Positions 1 to 9,946 of a stretch of 64,000 nt of DNA are shown here, piece by piece. The DNA comes from Arthrobacter sp. 131MFCol6.1 (GTDB lineage Bacteria > Actinomycetota > Actinomycetes > Actinomycetales > Micrococcaceae). The DNA lies in NCBI RefSeq assembly GCF_000374925.1, contig NZ_KB895545.1:124001-188000 (forward strand). Direction: 5' to 3'. Position numbers and translations under genes: made by a program. The first letter of the stretch is position 1; each line of letters opens with the position of its first letter. The notes beneath the pieces were generated by a model. It saw only the letters and a program-made list of their open reading frames with translations, did not search any database and was not told the origin of the DNA.

Positions 1-3
1 GCA

Positions 4-1335
4 CTATCCGAAGAGGTTGACCGGCTTGACGATGTCGGCGTAGATCAGCAGCGCGCCCATGCCCATCAGCAGCACCGCCACCACATACGTCACCGGGAGC
101 AGCTTGGCGATATCGAAGGCGCCGGGATCCGGGCGGCCGAACAGCTTGGCGATCTGGCGGCGGGCCCCCTCGTACAGCGCGCCCGCGATGTGGCCGCCGT
201 CGAGCGGCAGCAGCGGAATGAGGTTGAAGACGGCCAGGGCGAAGTTGAGTCCGGCCAGCAAACCCACCAGGGCGGCGAAGCGGGACTGCAGCGGGACCTC
301 CTCCATCGCGGCGACCTCGCCGGCCACGCGGCCCACGCCCACCACGCTGATGGGGCCGTTGGGATCCCGGGGTTCCTCGCTGAAGGCTGCCTTGGCCACG
401 CCGGCCACGCGCTCCGGCAGGTTCACCACGACGCCGGCAACCTGCTTGATGTTCTCCCCCGCCATGGGCAGCACGGACGACGCCGGCTGCTGCACGAGGG
501 CCGTCTGGGCGCCGATGCCCAGGAAGCCGACGTCCTGGTACTGGAGGCTGCCGTCAGCGGCCTTGGCCTGACGGCCGTCGGGGCCGAGGACCGGGCGGGC
601 GGAGAGCACGGGCGTGACAGTGGTGGAGACGGTGGCGCCGCCGCGCTCCACGGTGATGCTGACCTGCCGGCCCGCCGAGGCGCGGATCCAGCCGGTGAGT
701 TCGTCCCAATTGGTGACGGCCTTGCCGTCGAAGGAGGTGATGGTGTCATTCGGCAACAGGCCCGCGGCCGCGGCGGGGGTGGGCTTGCAGTCAGCGGAGT
801 CCGGGTCCACGGTCTCGCCGGCCTTGACCTGGCACTTGGAGACGTCCGCGATGGTGGTGGTCTGGCTGGCGGTGCCGAATCCCATCAGCAGCACCGCGGT
901 CAACACGACGCCGATCAGCAGGTTCATTGCGGGGCCGCCGAGCATGATGATGATCTTCTTCCAGACCGGCAGCCGGTAGAAGACCCGGTTTTCGTCGTCC
1001 GGGCCGATTTCCTCGTGGGCCAGGGAGCGGGCATCGGATGCCAGCGACTGGAACATTCCGGTGCTGGAGGTGCGGACGGTGCCGTCTTCCTTGTTGGGCG
1101 GGTACATCCCGATCATGGACACGTAGCCGCCCAGCGGGATGGCCTTGAGGCCGTACTCGGTTTCGCCCCTCCTCTTGGACCAGACGGTGGGTCCGAAACC
1201 GATCATGTACTTGGTCACGCGGACCTTGAACAGCTTGGCCGGGAGCAGGTGCCCGACTTCATGCAGGGCAATGGACGCGGCGATGCCGATCGCCACGAAG
1301 ATGACACCGAGGATAAAGAGGAGGACGGGGCTCAT
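4..1335 (-). CDS. rseP: Site-2 (intramembrane) zinc metalloprotease, RseP/Rip1 family
   Basis: This is a 443-residue membrane protein of the M50 family, which cleaves membrane-anchored anti-sigma factors or signal peptides inside the bilayer. The zinc motif HEVGH is at residues 25-29 in the first membrane helix. A PDZ-like segment lies around residues 190-260, and the second active-site motif LPLDGGH is near the C-terminus, followed by a last hydrophobic helix. The protein is complete; its TAG stop is three bases from the window edge. It follows dxr by 18 bp and is probably co-transcribed with it. The dxr-rseP pairing is typical of actinobacteria, where ispG usually comes next, outside this window. 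Confidence 0.93.
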   Translation of the reverse strand: MSPVLLFILGVIFVAIGIAASIALHEVGHLLPAKLFKVRVTKYMIGFGPTVWSKRRGETEYGLKAIPLGGYVSMIGMYPPNKEDGTVRTSSTGMFQSLASDARSLAHEEIGPDDENRVFYRLPVWKKIIIMLGGPAMNLLIGVVLTAVLLMGFGTASQTTTIADVSKCQVKAGETVDPDSADCKPTPAAAAGLLPNDTITSFDGKAVTNWDELTGWIRASAGRQVSITVERGGATVSTTVTPVLSARPVLGPDGRQAKAADGSLQYQDVGFLGIGAQTALVQQPASSVLPMAGENIKQVAGVVVNLPERVAGVAKAAFSEEPRDPNGPISVVGVGRVAGEVAAMEEVPLQSRFAALVGLLAGLNFALAVFNLIPLLPLDGGHIAGALYEGARRQIAKLFGRPDPGAFDIAKLLPVTYVVAVLLMGMGALLIYADIVKPVNLFG

Positions 1336-1353
1336 ACTGTGATCTGCTGCTTC

Positions 1354-2538
1354 CTAGACGCTTCTGACGGCTAAACGTTCGTGGGTGCGGGCGCGTGCCC
1401 ATCTTTCAGCATCCAGTACGGACTCCACCGTCAGCCCGGAGGAGCCTGTGTGTTCGCTGAGGACGGCATCGATGGTGTCCACGATGTCGGTGAACCGGAT
1501 CTGCCCGGCGTGGAAGGCCATCACCGCTTCCTCGTTCGCGGCGTTGAACACGGCCGGGAAGGTGCTGCCCTGCGTGGCGGCAGCCTTGGCGAGGGCGACG
1601 GCGGGGAATGCCACGGCGTCCAGCGGCTCGAACGTCCAGCTGGTGGCCTTGCTCCAGTCGCAGGCGCTGGCGGATCCGGGAACGCGGTCCGGCCAGCCGA
1701 GGCCGAGGGCAATGGGCAGGCGCATGTCCGGCGGCGAGGCCTGGGCGATCGTGGAGCCGTCGACGAACTGGACCATGGAGTGCACCACGGACTGCGGGTG
1801 GACCACGACGTCGATCTTCTCCAAGGGGATATCGAAGAGCAGGTGCGCCTCGATCACCTCCAGGCCCTTGTTGACCAGGCTGGCGGAGTTGGTGGTGACC
1901 ATCAGGCCCATGTCCCACGTGGGGTGGGCGAGGGCGTCCTGCGGCGAGACGTCGTGCAGTTCGTCCCGGGTCTTGCCGCGGAACGGCCCGCCCGATGCCG
2001 TCAGGATCAGCCGGTCCACTTCCGCAGCGGAGCCGGAGCGCAGGCATTGGGCAATGGCCGAGTGCTCCGAATCCACAGGCACGATCTGCCCTTCGCGGGC
2101 CGCGGCCTTGACCAGGGCGCCGCCGACGATCAGGGACTCCTTATTGGCCAGCGCCAGGGTGGCACCGGATCGGAGCGCGGCCAGGGTGGGGGCAAGCCCG
2201 ATGGAGCCGGTGATGCCGTTGAGGACGACGTCGGCACTGATTTCCGCGATACGGGTGGAGGCATCCGGGCCGGTGATGATTTCGGGACGGTAGCCCGTCA
2301 CTGAAGCCGCGCGGGCGGCGTCGTCGATCATGTCCCGGAGGGCGGAAGCCTCCCCGGCTGCGACACCGACGGCCTGGGCGCGGGTGTGGACGGCCTGCCG
2401 GGCCAGGAGTTCGAGGTTGCCGCCGCCGGCGCTGAGCGCGACGACCTCAAAAAGGTGCGGGGCGCCGTCGACGACGTCGATCGCCTGTGTGCCGATGGAA
2501 CCGGTGGACCCGAGGAGGACGATTTTGCGCGGCTGCAT
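1354..2538 (-). CDS. dxr: 1-deoxy-D-xylulose 5-phosphate reductoisomerase
   Basis: Second enzyme of the MEP isoprenoid pathway: it converts DXP to 2-C-methyl-D-erythritol 4-phosphate using NADPH and a divalent metal. The 394 residues are the usual length. The N-terminal Rossmann motif GSTGSIG is at residues 10-16, and the substrate-loop motif ASGGPFRG is near residue 182. The ATG start gives the conserved N-terminus [16 protein letters not shown]. No strong ribosome binding site is visible. It lies upstream of rseP in the same operon and is divergent from the LMF1-like gene, with a gap of about 100 bp holding both promoters. Confidence 0.95.
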   Translation of the reverse strand: MQPRKIVLLGSTGSIGTQAIDVVDGAPHLFEVVALSAGGGNLELLARQAVHTRAQAVGVAAGEASALRDMIDDAARAASVTGYRPEIITGPDASTRIAEISADVVLNGITGSIGLAPTLAALRSGATLALANKESLIVGGALVKAAAREGQIVPVDSEHSAIAQCLRSGSAAEVDRLILTASGGPFRGKTRDELHDVSPQDALAHPTWDMGLMVTTNSASLVNKGLEVIEAHLLFDIPLEKIDVVVHPQSVVHSMVQFVDGSTIAQASPPDMRLPIALGLGWPDRVPGSASACDWSKATSWTFEPLDAVAFPAVALAKAAATQGSTFPAVFNAANEEAVMAFHAGQIRFTDIVDTIDAVLSEHTGSSGLTVESVLDAERWARARTHERLAVRSV

Positions 2539-2637
2539 GATTCAAGTATCCCGCACGGCGTTCTGTGCTCGGGTTGCCGCTTTCCCCGCGCTGGCGGGTC
2601 GCCGCCACTCGTTGACGCAGCAGAGCGGAGGCGTAAC

Positions 2638-4149
2638 GTGGAAAACGTGGAGTGGACCGCGTGGTTCGACGCGCCGGAGTACGAGTTCGCCCGGCAGGTG
2701 CTGCAGCGCAGCACCGCCACCCTGTATTTCGTGGCCTTCCTCTCCTCGCTCAACCAGTTCCCGGCCCTCCTCGGCGAGCGCGGCCTGTTGCCGGTGCCGG
2801 CGTACCTCGACGGCTTCAACCGCCTGGGCCGGCCGAGCCTGTTCCGCTGGCGCTACACGGACCGGCTGCTGCGGACAGTGTGCTGGAGCGGCATGGCCAT
2901 TGCCGCCACGCTGGTCGCCGGGCTGCCGCAGCTCGGGCCGCCCTGGGTTCCGCTCATCGCGTTCCTGGCCCTGTGGCTGCTGTACATGTCGATCGTGAAC
3001 GTGGGGCAGACGTTCTACGGCTTCGGCTGGGAGATGTTGCTGCTCGAGGCCGGGTTCACGGTGGCCTTCCTCGGCTCCGACCAGACTCCCCCGCCGCGGA
3101 CCATCCTGATCCTGCTTGTCTGGCTGGTGTTCCGGCTGGAGTTCGGCGCCGGCCTGATCAAGATCCGGGGCGGCACGGAATGGCGGGACCTGACGGCCCT
3201 GTATTACCACCACGAGACCCAGCCGATGCCGGGGCCGCTGAGCCGGCAGGCCCACCTCCTCCCCAAGGCCTGGCACCGGCTGGAGGTCCTGGGCAACCAC
3301 TTCGCCCAGCTGGTGGTGCCCTTCTTCCTCTTTGCCCCGCAACCCCTGGCCAGCGCCGCCGCCGGGATCATCATTTTCACCCAGCTGTGGCTGGTGGCGA
3401 GCGGAAACTTCGCCTGGCTGAACTGGCTGGCGATCATCCTGGCCTTCGCGGCGGTCAGCGATCCCGTGGCGCACGCCGTGATCCCGGCGATCCCGCTGGA
3501 CTGGCATGCCGCAGCCGCAGCCGCAGGAACCGGAGCCGAAGGGGCCGGGGCGGGCAGCCAGGCGCCGGTTGCGTGGCTCGTGGTGGTCCTGGTTGCCACC
3601 GTGCTGCTGGTGGTGCTCAGCTACCGGCCCATCGAGAACCTCTTCTCCCACCACCAGCTGATGAACGCATCCTTCAACCGCTGGCAGCTGGTGAACACCT
3701 ACGGCGCGTTCGGCACCGTCACGAAGCGGCGGATCGAGATCGTGGTGGAGGGGACGCTCGACTCGGATCCCGGCGACGACGCGGACTGGCGGGAGTACGG
3801 GTTCAGGGGCAAGCCCGGCGACGTCCGGCGCATCCCGCGCCAGTACGCCCCGTACCACCTGCGGCTGGACTGGCTGATGTGGTTCCTGCCGCTGCGTACC
3901 GTGCATGAGGAGTGGTTCTACGCGTTCCTGGCCAAACTGCTGGCGGCGGACCGGCCCACGCTGCGGCTGCTGCGCCACGACCCGTTCGACGGCGGACGGC
4001 CGCACTGGGTGCGTGCCACCAGCTACCTCTACCGTTTCTCCACCCGGGCCGAGTTCCGCGCGACGGGCCAGCGCTGGATCCGGACCCCGCTGTATGTCGT
4101 CATCCCGCCGTCGCGGCTTCCGTCGTCGCGCCCGACGTCGGAGCGCTGA
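2638..4149 (+). CDS. Lipase maturation factor (LMF1) family membrane protein
   Basis: A polytopic membrane protein of about 503 residues resembling animal LMF1, an ER protein needed for folding of secreted lipases. The bacterial members have no settled function. Several hydrophobic segments fill the N-terminal two thirds. The C-terminal part carries the family signature: a YGFRGKPGD segment, then PYHLRLDWLMWF, then a tryptophan-rich region, closely matching the same stretch of vertebrate LMF1. The GTG start at 2638 is chosen because GGAGG sits 6 nt upstream; the open frame extends further 5' into dxr and that part is not credible. No lipase gene is adjacent. Confidence 0.82.
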   Translation: MENVEWTAWFDAPEYEFARQVLQRSTATLYFVAFLSSLNQFPALLGERGLLPVPAYLDGFNRLGRPSLFRWRYTDRLLRTVCWSGMAIAATLVAGLPQLGPPWVPLIAFLALWLLYMSIVNVGQTFYGFGWEMLLLEAGFTVAFLGSDQTPPPRTILILLVWLVFRLEFGAGLIKIRGGTEWRDLTALYYHHETQPMPGPLSRQAHLLPKAWHRLEVLGNHFAQLVVPFFLFAPQPLASAAAGIIIFTQLWLVASGNFAWLNWLAIILAFAAVSDPVAHAVIPAIPLDWHAAAAAAGTGAEGAGAGSQAPVAWLVVVLVATVLLVVLSYRPIENLFSHHQLMNASFNRWQLVNTYGAFGTVTKRRIEIVVEGTLDSDPGDDADWREYGFRGKPGDVRRIPRQYAPYHLRLDWLMWFLPLRTVHEEWFYAFLAKLLAADRPTLRLLRHDPFDGGRPHWVRATSYLYRFSTRAEFRATGQRWIRTPLYVVIPPSRLPSSRPTSER

Positions 4150-4199
4150 GGGCCCCTTCCGGGCAACCCAGTGACCGCGGTGCGTTCTCCTGGCCCCGT

Positions 4200-4249
4200 T
4201 TGCCGCAAATGGCCGGAATGAGGGTCGTCATTCCGGCCATTTGCGGCAA
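4200..4249. repeat. Perfect 22-bp inverted repeat between convergent genes
   Basis: The two 22-bp arms are exact reverse complements around a 6-nt loop (GGGTCG); the core is GCCGCAAATGGCCGGAATG. It lies between the LMF1-like gene and tctA, which converge, so it may act as a bidirectional terminator, but there is no T-run. The core is also found in two palindromes near 10.0 and 10.2 kb, so this is one member of a dispersed family rather than a one-off hairpin. Confidence 0.85.
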
Positions 4250-4268
4250 TCCAGTGGCACGCCCGCGC

Positions 4269-5801
4269 CTAGACGGACACCTCTTCCTTCGCCGGCGCAG
4301 CCTCCAACGTTGCCTGGCGGCGGCGCAGCCACCACGAGGCAACGAAGATCAGCGCCATGGAGACGTACACCACCAGGGCGAACGGCGAGGAGAACAGGGC
4401 CATGGGGTCGTTCTGCGAGAGCTGCAGCGAACGCCGCAACTGCACCTCGAACATCGGTCCCAGGATCATCGCCACCACCATGGGCGCCACAGGGTAGCCG
4501 TAGCGGCGCATGAAGTAGCCCAGGATGCCCACCACCAGCAGGATGCCGACGTCGCTCGGGGAGAAGTTCACCGAGAAGGCGCCCAGGGCGGCGAAGACCA
4601 GGATGCCGGCGTAGAGGTAGGGCCGGGGGATCTGCAGGATCTTCACCCACAGGCCCACCAGCGGCAGGTTCAGCACCAGCAGCATCAGGTTGCCGACATA
4701 CAGCGACGCGATCAGGGTCCAGACAAGCGCCCCCTGGTTTTCAAACAGGAGCGGGCCGGGCTGGATCTGGTAGCGCTGGAAGGCCGTGAGCATCATGGCC
4801 GCCGTCGCCGTCGTCGGGATTCCGAGCGTCAGCAACGGCACCAGGACACCGGCGGCCGCGGCGTTGTTGGCCGCTTCCGGTCCGGCGACGCCTTCGATCG
4901 CGCCCTTGCCGAACTGGGCCTTGTTGGCGCCCTTGGCCAGCTTCCGCTCGGCCGCGTAGGACAGGAACGTGGAGACGTCCGCGCCGCCGGCCGGGACGGT
5001 GCCGATCGGGAACCCGATGAAAGTTCCGCGCAACCACGGCTTCCAGGACCGCTTCCAGTCCTCCTTGGACAGCCAGGCGTTCTTGCCCTTGCTGACCGGG
5101 ATGAGCTCCACGGGGCCGTGCCTCAGCTTGGACGCGACATAAAGCGCCTCGCCGAGGGCAAAGAGGCCTACGGCAACGAGGACCATGTCGACGCCGTCAA
5201 CCAGGGTGGGGTTGTCGAACGTGAAACGCTGCTGCGCCGTGCTGTCATCGATGCCGATCAGGCCGATGAACAGCCCGAGGGCCAGGGATGCCAGGCCGCG
5301 CAGGACGGAGGCGCCCAGCAGCGCACCGACGGTCAGGAAGGCCACCACCATGAGGGCCACATAGTCCACAGGGCCGAGGCCGACGGCGAAGTCGGCAACG
5401 ACGGGCGCCAGGAAGGTCAACAGGACCGTGGCGATGGTGCCAGCGATGAAGGATCCGATCGCCGCCGTCGCCAGGGCTGCCGCTCCCCTGCCGGCCTTGG
5501 CCATCTTGTTTCCTTCAAGCGCCGTAACGATCGAGGAGGACTCACCCGGCGTGTTCAGCAGGATGGAGGTGGTGGAACCGCCGTACATGCCGCCGTAGTA
5601 GATCCCGGCGAACACGATCAGCGCGGCCGCGGGGTCCAGGGCATAGGTGATGGGCATGAGCAGGGCCACGGTCATGGCGGGGCCAATGCCGGGCAGCACC
5701 CCGACGGCGGTGCCGACGAAGACCCCGCCCAGCGCGTAGAGCAGGTAGACGGGCTGCAGCGCGGTGCTGAATCCTTCGAGCAGGAGCATGAAGCTATCCA
5801 T
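4269..5801 (-). CDS. tctA: Tripartite tricarboxylate transporter, large membrane subunit TctA
   Basis: The 510-residue channel subunit of a periplasmic-binding-protein-dependent, ion-driven carboxylate importer (TTT family). It is hydrophobic along most of its length, with the conserved glycine-rich [16 protein letters not shown] segment in the N-terminal third and the second family motif [12 protein letters not shown] in the middle. It overlaps tctB by 8 nt and is the last gene of tctCBA. The substrate cannot be read from sequence: family members take citrate, tartrate, terephthalate, itaconate-like and other carboxylates. Confidence 0.93.
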   Translation of the reverse strand: MDSFMLLLEGFSTALQPVYLLYALGGVFVGTAVGVLPGIGPAMTVALLMPITYALDPAAALIVFAGIYYGGMYGGSTTSILLNTPGESSSIVTALEGNKMAKAGRGAAALATAAIGSFIAGTIATVLLTFLAPVVADFAVGLGPVDYVALMVVAFLTVGALLGASVLRGLASLALGLFIGLIGIDDSTAQQRFTFDNPTLVDGVDMVLVAVGLFALGEALYVASKLRHGPVELIPVSKGKNAWLSKEDWKRSWKPWLRGTFIGFPIGTVPAGGADVSTFLSYAAERKLAKGANKAQFGKGAIEGVAGPEAANNAAAAGVLVPLLTLGIPTTATAAMMLTAFQRYQIQPGPLLFENQGALVWTLIASLYVGNLMLLVLNLPLVGLWVKILQIPRPYLYAGILVFAALGAFSVNFSPSDVGILLVVGILGYFMRRYGYPVAPMVVAMILGPMFEVQLRRSLQLSQNDPMALFSSPFALVVYVSMALIFVASWWLRRRQATLEAAPAKEEVSV

Positions 5802-6333
5802 GGAAGAACGGCACCCCCTCCAGCAGCGGCCCCGGCGGCAGGGACACGCCCAGCAGGCCGCCGAAGACGTACTGCAGCACCAGCGCCAGGATCACGGACA
5901 CGGCGATCGCCTTCCAGAGGGGTTTGGCGTCCAGGGACCAGGCGGCACCGCTGAAGAGCACGGCGGCGGCCACCGGCCAGCCGGCCGGCTCGATCAGGAA
6001 GATGTGCAGCACCACGAAGCCCACCAGTTTGGCCAGGGCCACCCAGTCGGTCTTGGCGGTCACGTCCAGGTCTTCACTGTCCTCGGCCTGCCCGACCTTG
6101 CCGCGGAGGACCTGCAGGACCACCCCGGCGCCGCACAGCACCAGCAAGCCGCACACGATGTAGGGGAAAGCGCGCGGGCCGATGCCGGTCTCCGACGGCG
6201 GAATCGGAATGGATCCCGCCGTCGCCAGACCCGCGACGCCCACGCTGACGAACACCAGGGCGAACAGGATCTCCCCGGTCGGCCGTTTGGCGGGCGCCGC
6301 GGCGGAAGACGACTGTGATGCGAGGGACGACAC
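5794..6333 (-). CDS. tctB: Tripartite tricarboxylate transporter, small membrane subunit TctB
   Basis: A 179-residue membrane protein with about four predicted helices, the usual size and hydrophobicity of TctB. It starts with GTG two bases after the tctC stop and overlaps tctA by 8 nt, so the three genes look translationally coupled. A polar, serine/alanine-rich N-terminus of about 20 residues precedes the first helix. Identification rests on size, topology and position between tctC and tctA; TctB sequences are poorly conserved. Confidence 0.85.
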   Translation of the reverse strand: MSSLASQSSSAAAPAKRPTGEILFALVFVSVGVAGLATAGSIPIPPSETGIGPRAFPYIVCGLLVLCGAGVVLQVLRGKVGQAEDSEDLDVTAKTDWVALAKLVGFVVLHIFLIEPAGWPVAAAVLFSGAAWSLDAKPLWKAIAVSVILALVLQYVFGGLLGVSLPPGPLLEGVPFFHG

Positions 6334-6335
6334 TG

Positions 6336-7367
6336 CTACTTGACCAGGCCGATCTGGGTCAGGGTGGTCTTGACCTTAGCGATGTCCTCGGTCAGGAAGG
6401 TTTTGAAGCCGTCGCCGGCCAGGAACGCGTCGTCCCAGTTGTTCTTGGTCAGGGTGGACTTCCAGGCCTCGGACGCGTGCAGCTTGGTGACGACGTCGGT
6501 CAGCTTCGCGCGCTGGGCGTCGTCGATGGACCCGGGAGCCACCACGCCGCGCCAGTTGGTCAGCACGACGTCGATTCCCTGGTCCTTGAGCGGCTTGATC
6601 CCGGGAAGGGCCGGGGCCTCGGCCTTTCCGGAGACGGCGAGCGCCCGGACCTTGCCGGCCTTGACCTGTTCGGCGTACTCGCCCACGCCGGAGATGCCGG
6701 CCTGGACTTTGTTGCCGAGCAGCGCCGCGATGGACTCGCCGCCGCCGGAGTAGCCGATGTAGTTCAGCTTGTCCGCCTCCACGCCCTGGGATTTCAGGAT
6801 CTGCCCGGCCAGGATGTGGTCCGCGCCGCCGGCCGAGCCACCGGTGATGGCCACGCCCTTGCCGTTGGCCTTGATGTCCGCGACGAGGTCGGCGACGGAC
6901 TGGTACTTCGACGACGCCGGCACCACGAGGACCAGCGGCTCTTCGGTGAGCCGCGCGATCGGGGTGGTGTCTTCGAGCCGGGTCTTGGCGCCGTTAGTTT
7001 CGACCGCACCCACCATGACGTAGCCCATCACCATGAGGGTGTTGACGTCCTTCTCGGTGGCGAGCTTGGCGAGGCCGTTGGTCCCGCCGCCGCCGCCGAT
7101 GTTGGTGACTTGGGCGGAGGAGACGAGCTTGTTCGTCTGCAGGTCCTGCTGCATGGCGCGTCCGGTCTGGTCCCAGCCGCCGCCGGGGTTGGCCGGGACG
7201 ATGATGCTGAGCTTCTTGATGGGGTCGGCGCCCGCGGACGCGCCGGCAGCCGCGCCGGTCCCGCTTCCTGCGCAGGCGGACATGGCCAGGACGACTCCGG
7301 CGGCGCCGGCAATGAGGGCGGCGCGGCGGGTGTGGGTGGGCCGGGTGAAAAAGTTCTGGGCGGTCAT
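6336..7367 (-). CDS. tctC: Tripartite tricarboxylate transporter substrate-binding lipoprotein TctC
   Basis: The 343-residue extracytoplasmic solute-binding protein of the TTT importer (Bug family). The N-terminus has a twin-arginine-like TRRA stretch, a hydrophobic segment and a lipobox ending AMSAC, so it should be a membrane-anchored lipoprotein. Mature-domain signatures include VPANPGGGWDQTGR near the start and a GGSAGGADH loop in the middle. The ATG at 7367 is preceded by AAGGAG at good spacing; a longer open frame upstream is not credible. It is first in the tctCBA operon and divergent from the sensor kinase. Confidence 0.92.
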   Translation of the reverse strand: MTAQNFFTRPTHTRRAALIAGAAGVVLAMSACAGSGTGAAAGASAGADPIKKLSIIVPANPGGGWDQTGRAMQQDLQTNKLVSSAQVTNIGGGGGTNGLAKLATEKDVNTLMVMGYVMVGAVETNGAKTRLEDTTPIARLTEEPLVLVVPASSKYQSVADLVADIKANGKGVAITGGSAGGADHILAGQILKSQGVEADKLNYIGYSGGGESIAALLGNKVQAGISGVGEYAEQVKAGKVRALAVSGKAEAPALPGIKPLKDQGIDVVLTNWRGVVAPGSIDDAQRAKLTDVVTKLHASEAWKSTLTKNNWDDAFLAGDGFKTFLTEDIAKVKTTLTQIGLVK

Positions 7368-7385
7368 GGTTTCTCCTTGAGCGAA

Positions 7386-7401
7386 TGTGATGCACATCAT
7401 T
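7386..7401. promoter_or_regulatory. Weak CRP-like site in the tctC/sensor-kinase divergent region
   Basis: The sequence TGTGATGCACATCATT keeps the TGTGA half-site and TCA of the second half of the CRP/GlxR consensus (TGTGA-N6-TCACA), 8 of 10 positions. It lies 19 nt upstream of the tctC start. It could instead be part of a response-regulator site, since TGATG and CATCA also form a small inverted repeat around CA. Confidence 0.4.
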
Positions 7402-7539
7402 GGAATCACGTCACCGACCCTAGGAGCGCCCGGAGAAGGGCAACAGCATTTGGCCTTAGAGGTAGTAGTGGTCATATTGGTCACGGCCCCGGCCGCCTAT
7501 TTGGCGGGCGGACTGCGCTGCCAATGGGAAACTTGTGAC

Positions 7540-9120
7540 ATGTTTCACAGGATTCCCCTTCGGTACCAGCTGGTCGCGTTGCAGCTGGGCATCGTGCTGG
7601 CCGTCCTCACGGCGGTGGGGGCCGTGACCATCCGGATGCAGGAACAACAGCTCCGGGACGCCTACAAGGGCCGGCTGATCGGCGTTGCCGAAAGTGTTGC
7701 CCAGCTGCCCTCGGTCATCAACGCGTTCGGAACGCCGTCGCCGGCCCAGACCATCCAGCCGATCGCGGAAGTCATCCGGCAGGCATCTAATGTCACCTAT
7801 GTGGTGGTGACGGACCGGCACGGGGTCCGGCAGTCGCACCCCAATCCGGCGGAAATCGGTCGGCCGGTCTCCACCGATCCTTCCGTGCCCCTGTCCGGGG
7901 AGATCTACGTGGGTACCCAGACGGGCACGCTCGGTGAGTCCTGGCGGGTGAAGGTTCCCATCTTCGATGCGGCCGGCGCGGTGATCGGCTCCGCATCCGT
8001 CGGGGTGCTGGAGAGCACCCTGGCCGCCGACCTCCTTGAGGACATGCCGCAGCTGTTCGGCTGGCTGCTCGGGGCGGCGCTGCTGAGTTCCCTGGGCGCG
8101 ATGTATGTCTCGAAACTGGTGTGGCGGCGGATCTACAAACTCGAGCCGGAGGACATTGCCGCCCTGCTGGAGACGCGCGACGCCATGCTCCACGGCCTCG
8201 GTGAAGGACTGGTGGCGGTGGACGTCGACGGCAGGATCGCGCTGGTCAATGATGAGGCACGCCGCCTGCTCGCCCTGGCAGGGGACATCACCGGGACCCC
8301 TGCAGCGGCAAGCCTGGAACCGGCGGTCCTCCGCTTGCTCTCGGCCGGGTCCGCCACGGAGGAACTGGTGCTCTCGGGTGAGCGGATCCTGCTGGGCAAG
8401 GTCAATGCGGCCACCGTCGACGGCCGCGAGGTCGGCAAGGTACTGATCCTGCGCGACCGCACGGAGCTGCACACCGTCCTGCGTGACCGCGACGGCGCCG
8501 TGGACGTGACGCAGGCACTCCGTGCCCAGGCGCACGAATTCGCCAACAAACTGCACGTCATCTCCGGGCTGCTGGAGCTCGGAAAGCAGGACAAGGCCAT
8601 CGAATACCTGGGCCGCAGCCACAACGACGCCGTCTTCGCGAACCGGCCGCTGGCGCCCGGAATCACCGATCACGGGGTCCAGGCTCTGCTGATCGCCAAG
8701 TCCACGGTCTGCGCCGAGCGCGGCATCGAGATCATCGTCAGCCCGGATTCGCTGTGCTCGGCCGATGACTCGGGCGACGTCATCACGGTGCTGGGAAACC
8801 TGATCGACAACGCTGTGGACGCCGCGGGTTACGACAGCACTGTTGCCATCCGGCTGGGCGAGAGCGCCGACGGCGGGCGGACCATCGTGGTGGAAGACGA
8901 TGGACCCGGCGTCCCGGTTCCCGAACGCGCTAAAGTGTTCGAGCCCGGCGTGACCAGCAAGGAGGCCGAGGGAATCAACAGCCGCGGGTTTGGGCTGGCC
9001 CTAGTCCAGCGGGTTGCCCTCCGGCGCGGAGGCCGGGCGGCGGTATCCTCATCGGCGTTGGGTGGAGCCTGCTTCTCGGTAGTGCTCAGGACAAAAGAGG
9101 CGGAACTACAGAAGCTATGA
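7540..9120 (+). CDS. CitA/DctB-type sensor histidine kinase
   Basis: A 526-residue membrane sensor kinase of the CitA/DcuS class, which senses external di- or tricarboxylates. Order: membrane helix at residues 12-31, an extracytoplasmic PAS-like (sCache) domain to about 165 with the YVVVTDRHG strand, a second helix near 171-190, a cytoplasmic PAS domain around 205-310, the phosphoacceptor motif AQAHEFANKLH (His332), and a C-terminal ATPase domain with GNLIDNAVDA and DDGPGVP motifs. ATG 7540 is chosen as the start directly before the first helix. It overlaps its response regulator by 4 nt and faces tctCBA, so it probably controls that transporter. Confidence 0.9.
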   Translation: MFHRIPLRYQLVALQLGIVLAVLTAVGAVTIRMQEQQLRDAYKGRLIGVAESVAQLPSVINAFGTPSPAQTIQPIAEVIRQASNVTYVVVTDRHGVRQSHPNPAEIGRPVSTDPSVPLSGEIYVGTQTGTLGESWRVKVPIFDAAGAVIGSASVGVLESTLAADLLEDMPQLFGWLLGAALLSSLGAMYVSKLVWRRIYKLEPEDIAALLETRDAMLHGLGEGLVAVDVDGRIALVNDEARRLLALAGDITGTPAAASLEPAVLRLLSAGSATEELVLSGERILLGKVNAATVDGREVGKVLILRDRTELHTVLRDRDGAVDVTQALRAQAHEFANKLHVISGLLELGKQDKAIEYLGRSHNDAVFANRPLAPGITDHGVQALLIAKSTVCAERGIEIIVSPDSLCSADDSGDVITVLGNLIDNAVDAAGYDSTVAIRLGESADGGRTIVVEDDGPGVPVPERAKVFEPGVTSKEAEGINSRGFGLALVQRVALRRGGRAAVSSSALGGACFSVVLRTKEAELQKL

Positions 9121-9863
9121 GCGCCATACGCACCCTCATCATCGACGATGACGTAGCAGTGGCCGGGATCCATCACGGGTTCCTGCTGGCACGCGGCGGA
9201 TTCGACGTCGTGGCCATGGCCCACACCGGGCAGCAGGGCCTCGATCTGGCCGCGGAGCTGGGGCCGGAGCTGGTATTGCTGGACATCCATTTGCCGGACA
9301 TGTCCGGCCTGGACGTCCTGCAGCGGCTGCGCGGGCGCCGGCGGCCGGTGGATGTCCTCGTGATCACCGCATCGAGGGAACTTGACACCGTCCGGGGCGC
9401 GATGGCCGGCGGGGTGCTGCACTACCTGGTCAAGCCCTTCTCCTCGCAGGCATTGATCGAACGGCTGGACGAGTACGTCATGCTGCGGGAGGAACTGGCC
9501 TCCGGCGGCACCGGAGAGCTGGACCAGGCAAGCATCGACCGCCTGGTGGCTCCCTCCCGCCGGTCCGCGCCGGCGGAAACTCCGGCGCGCACCCCGGCGG
9601 GACAATCCGCCCAGCCGGAACCGGGCCAGGCTGCCCTGCGGCTTCCCAAGGGACTCTCCCGGCCCACCCTGGACGCTGTGGTCGAGGCACTGAAGGCCAG
9701 TGCGGAGGACGTCTCCGCGGCCGGCCTGGCGCTGCAGCTGGGCCTGTCCCGGGTCAGTGCCCGCCGTTACCTCGAGTACCTCGTGGTTCACGGCCATGCC
9801 CGGCTGACGCCCCGCTACGGAGCGGCGGGCCGGCCGGAGAACCGCTATCTCTGGCGGCGCTGA
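9117..9863 (+). CDS. CitB/DcuR-type response regulator
   Basis: A 248-residue partner of the preceding kinase, coupled through an ATGA overlap. The receiver domain occupies residues 1-120, with acidic residues D11 and D12, phosphoacceptor D56 in LLDIHLPDMSG, and K106 in YLVKPF. A proline/alanine-rich linker (about 150-180) leads to a C-terminal winged-helix or helix-turn-helix output domain typical of CitB-family regulators. It probably activates tctCBA in response to a carboxylate. Confidence 0.9.
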   Translation: MSAIRTLIIDDDVAVAGIHHGFLLARGGFDVVAMAHTGQQGLDLAAELGPELVLLDIHLPDMSGLDVLQRLRGRRRPVDVLVITASRELDTVRGAMAGGVLHYLVKPFSSQALIERLDEYVMLREELASGGTGELDQASIDRLVAPSRRSAPAETPARTPAGQSAQPEPGQAALRLPKGLSRPTLDAVVEALKASAEDVSAAGLALQLGLSRVSARRYLEYLVVHGHARLTPRYGAAGRPENRYLWRR

Positions 9864-9913
9864 ACATGTCTGGTTCTTGAAGGCCGCACGGAGCATGTCC
9901 AGTTCTTGAAGGC
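9864..9913. repeat. 29-nt direct repeat carrying CATGTC boxes
   Basis: Two copies of a 21-nt block, ACATGTCTGGTTCTTGAAGGC and GCATGTCCAGTTCTTGAAGGC with three differences, are spaced 29 nt apart immediately after the response-regulator stop codon. A third degenerate box, GGGACACGTGGC, follows. Function unknown; related GACATG boxes occur near 44.1 kb. Confidence 0.7.
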
Positions 9914-9946
9914 AGCCCGGGACACGTGGCACAAATGCCGGGGCTC

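Noticed and set aside
3912..5954. A 680-codon plus-strand open frame antisense to tctA
   Set aside because: It is the shadow of GC-biased codons: its translation is rich in H, Q, G, R and D with no hydrophobic core, while the opposite strand encodes a clear TctA.
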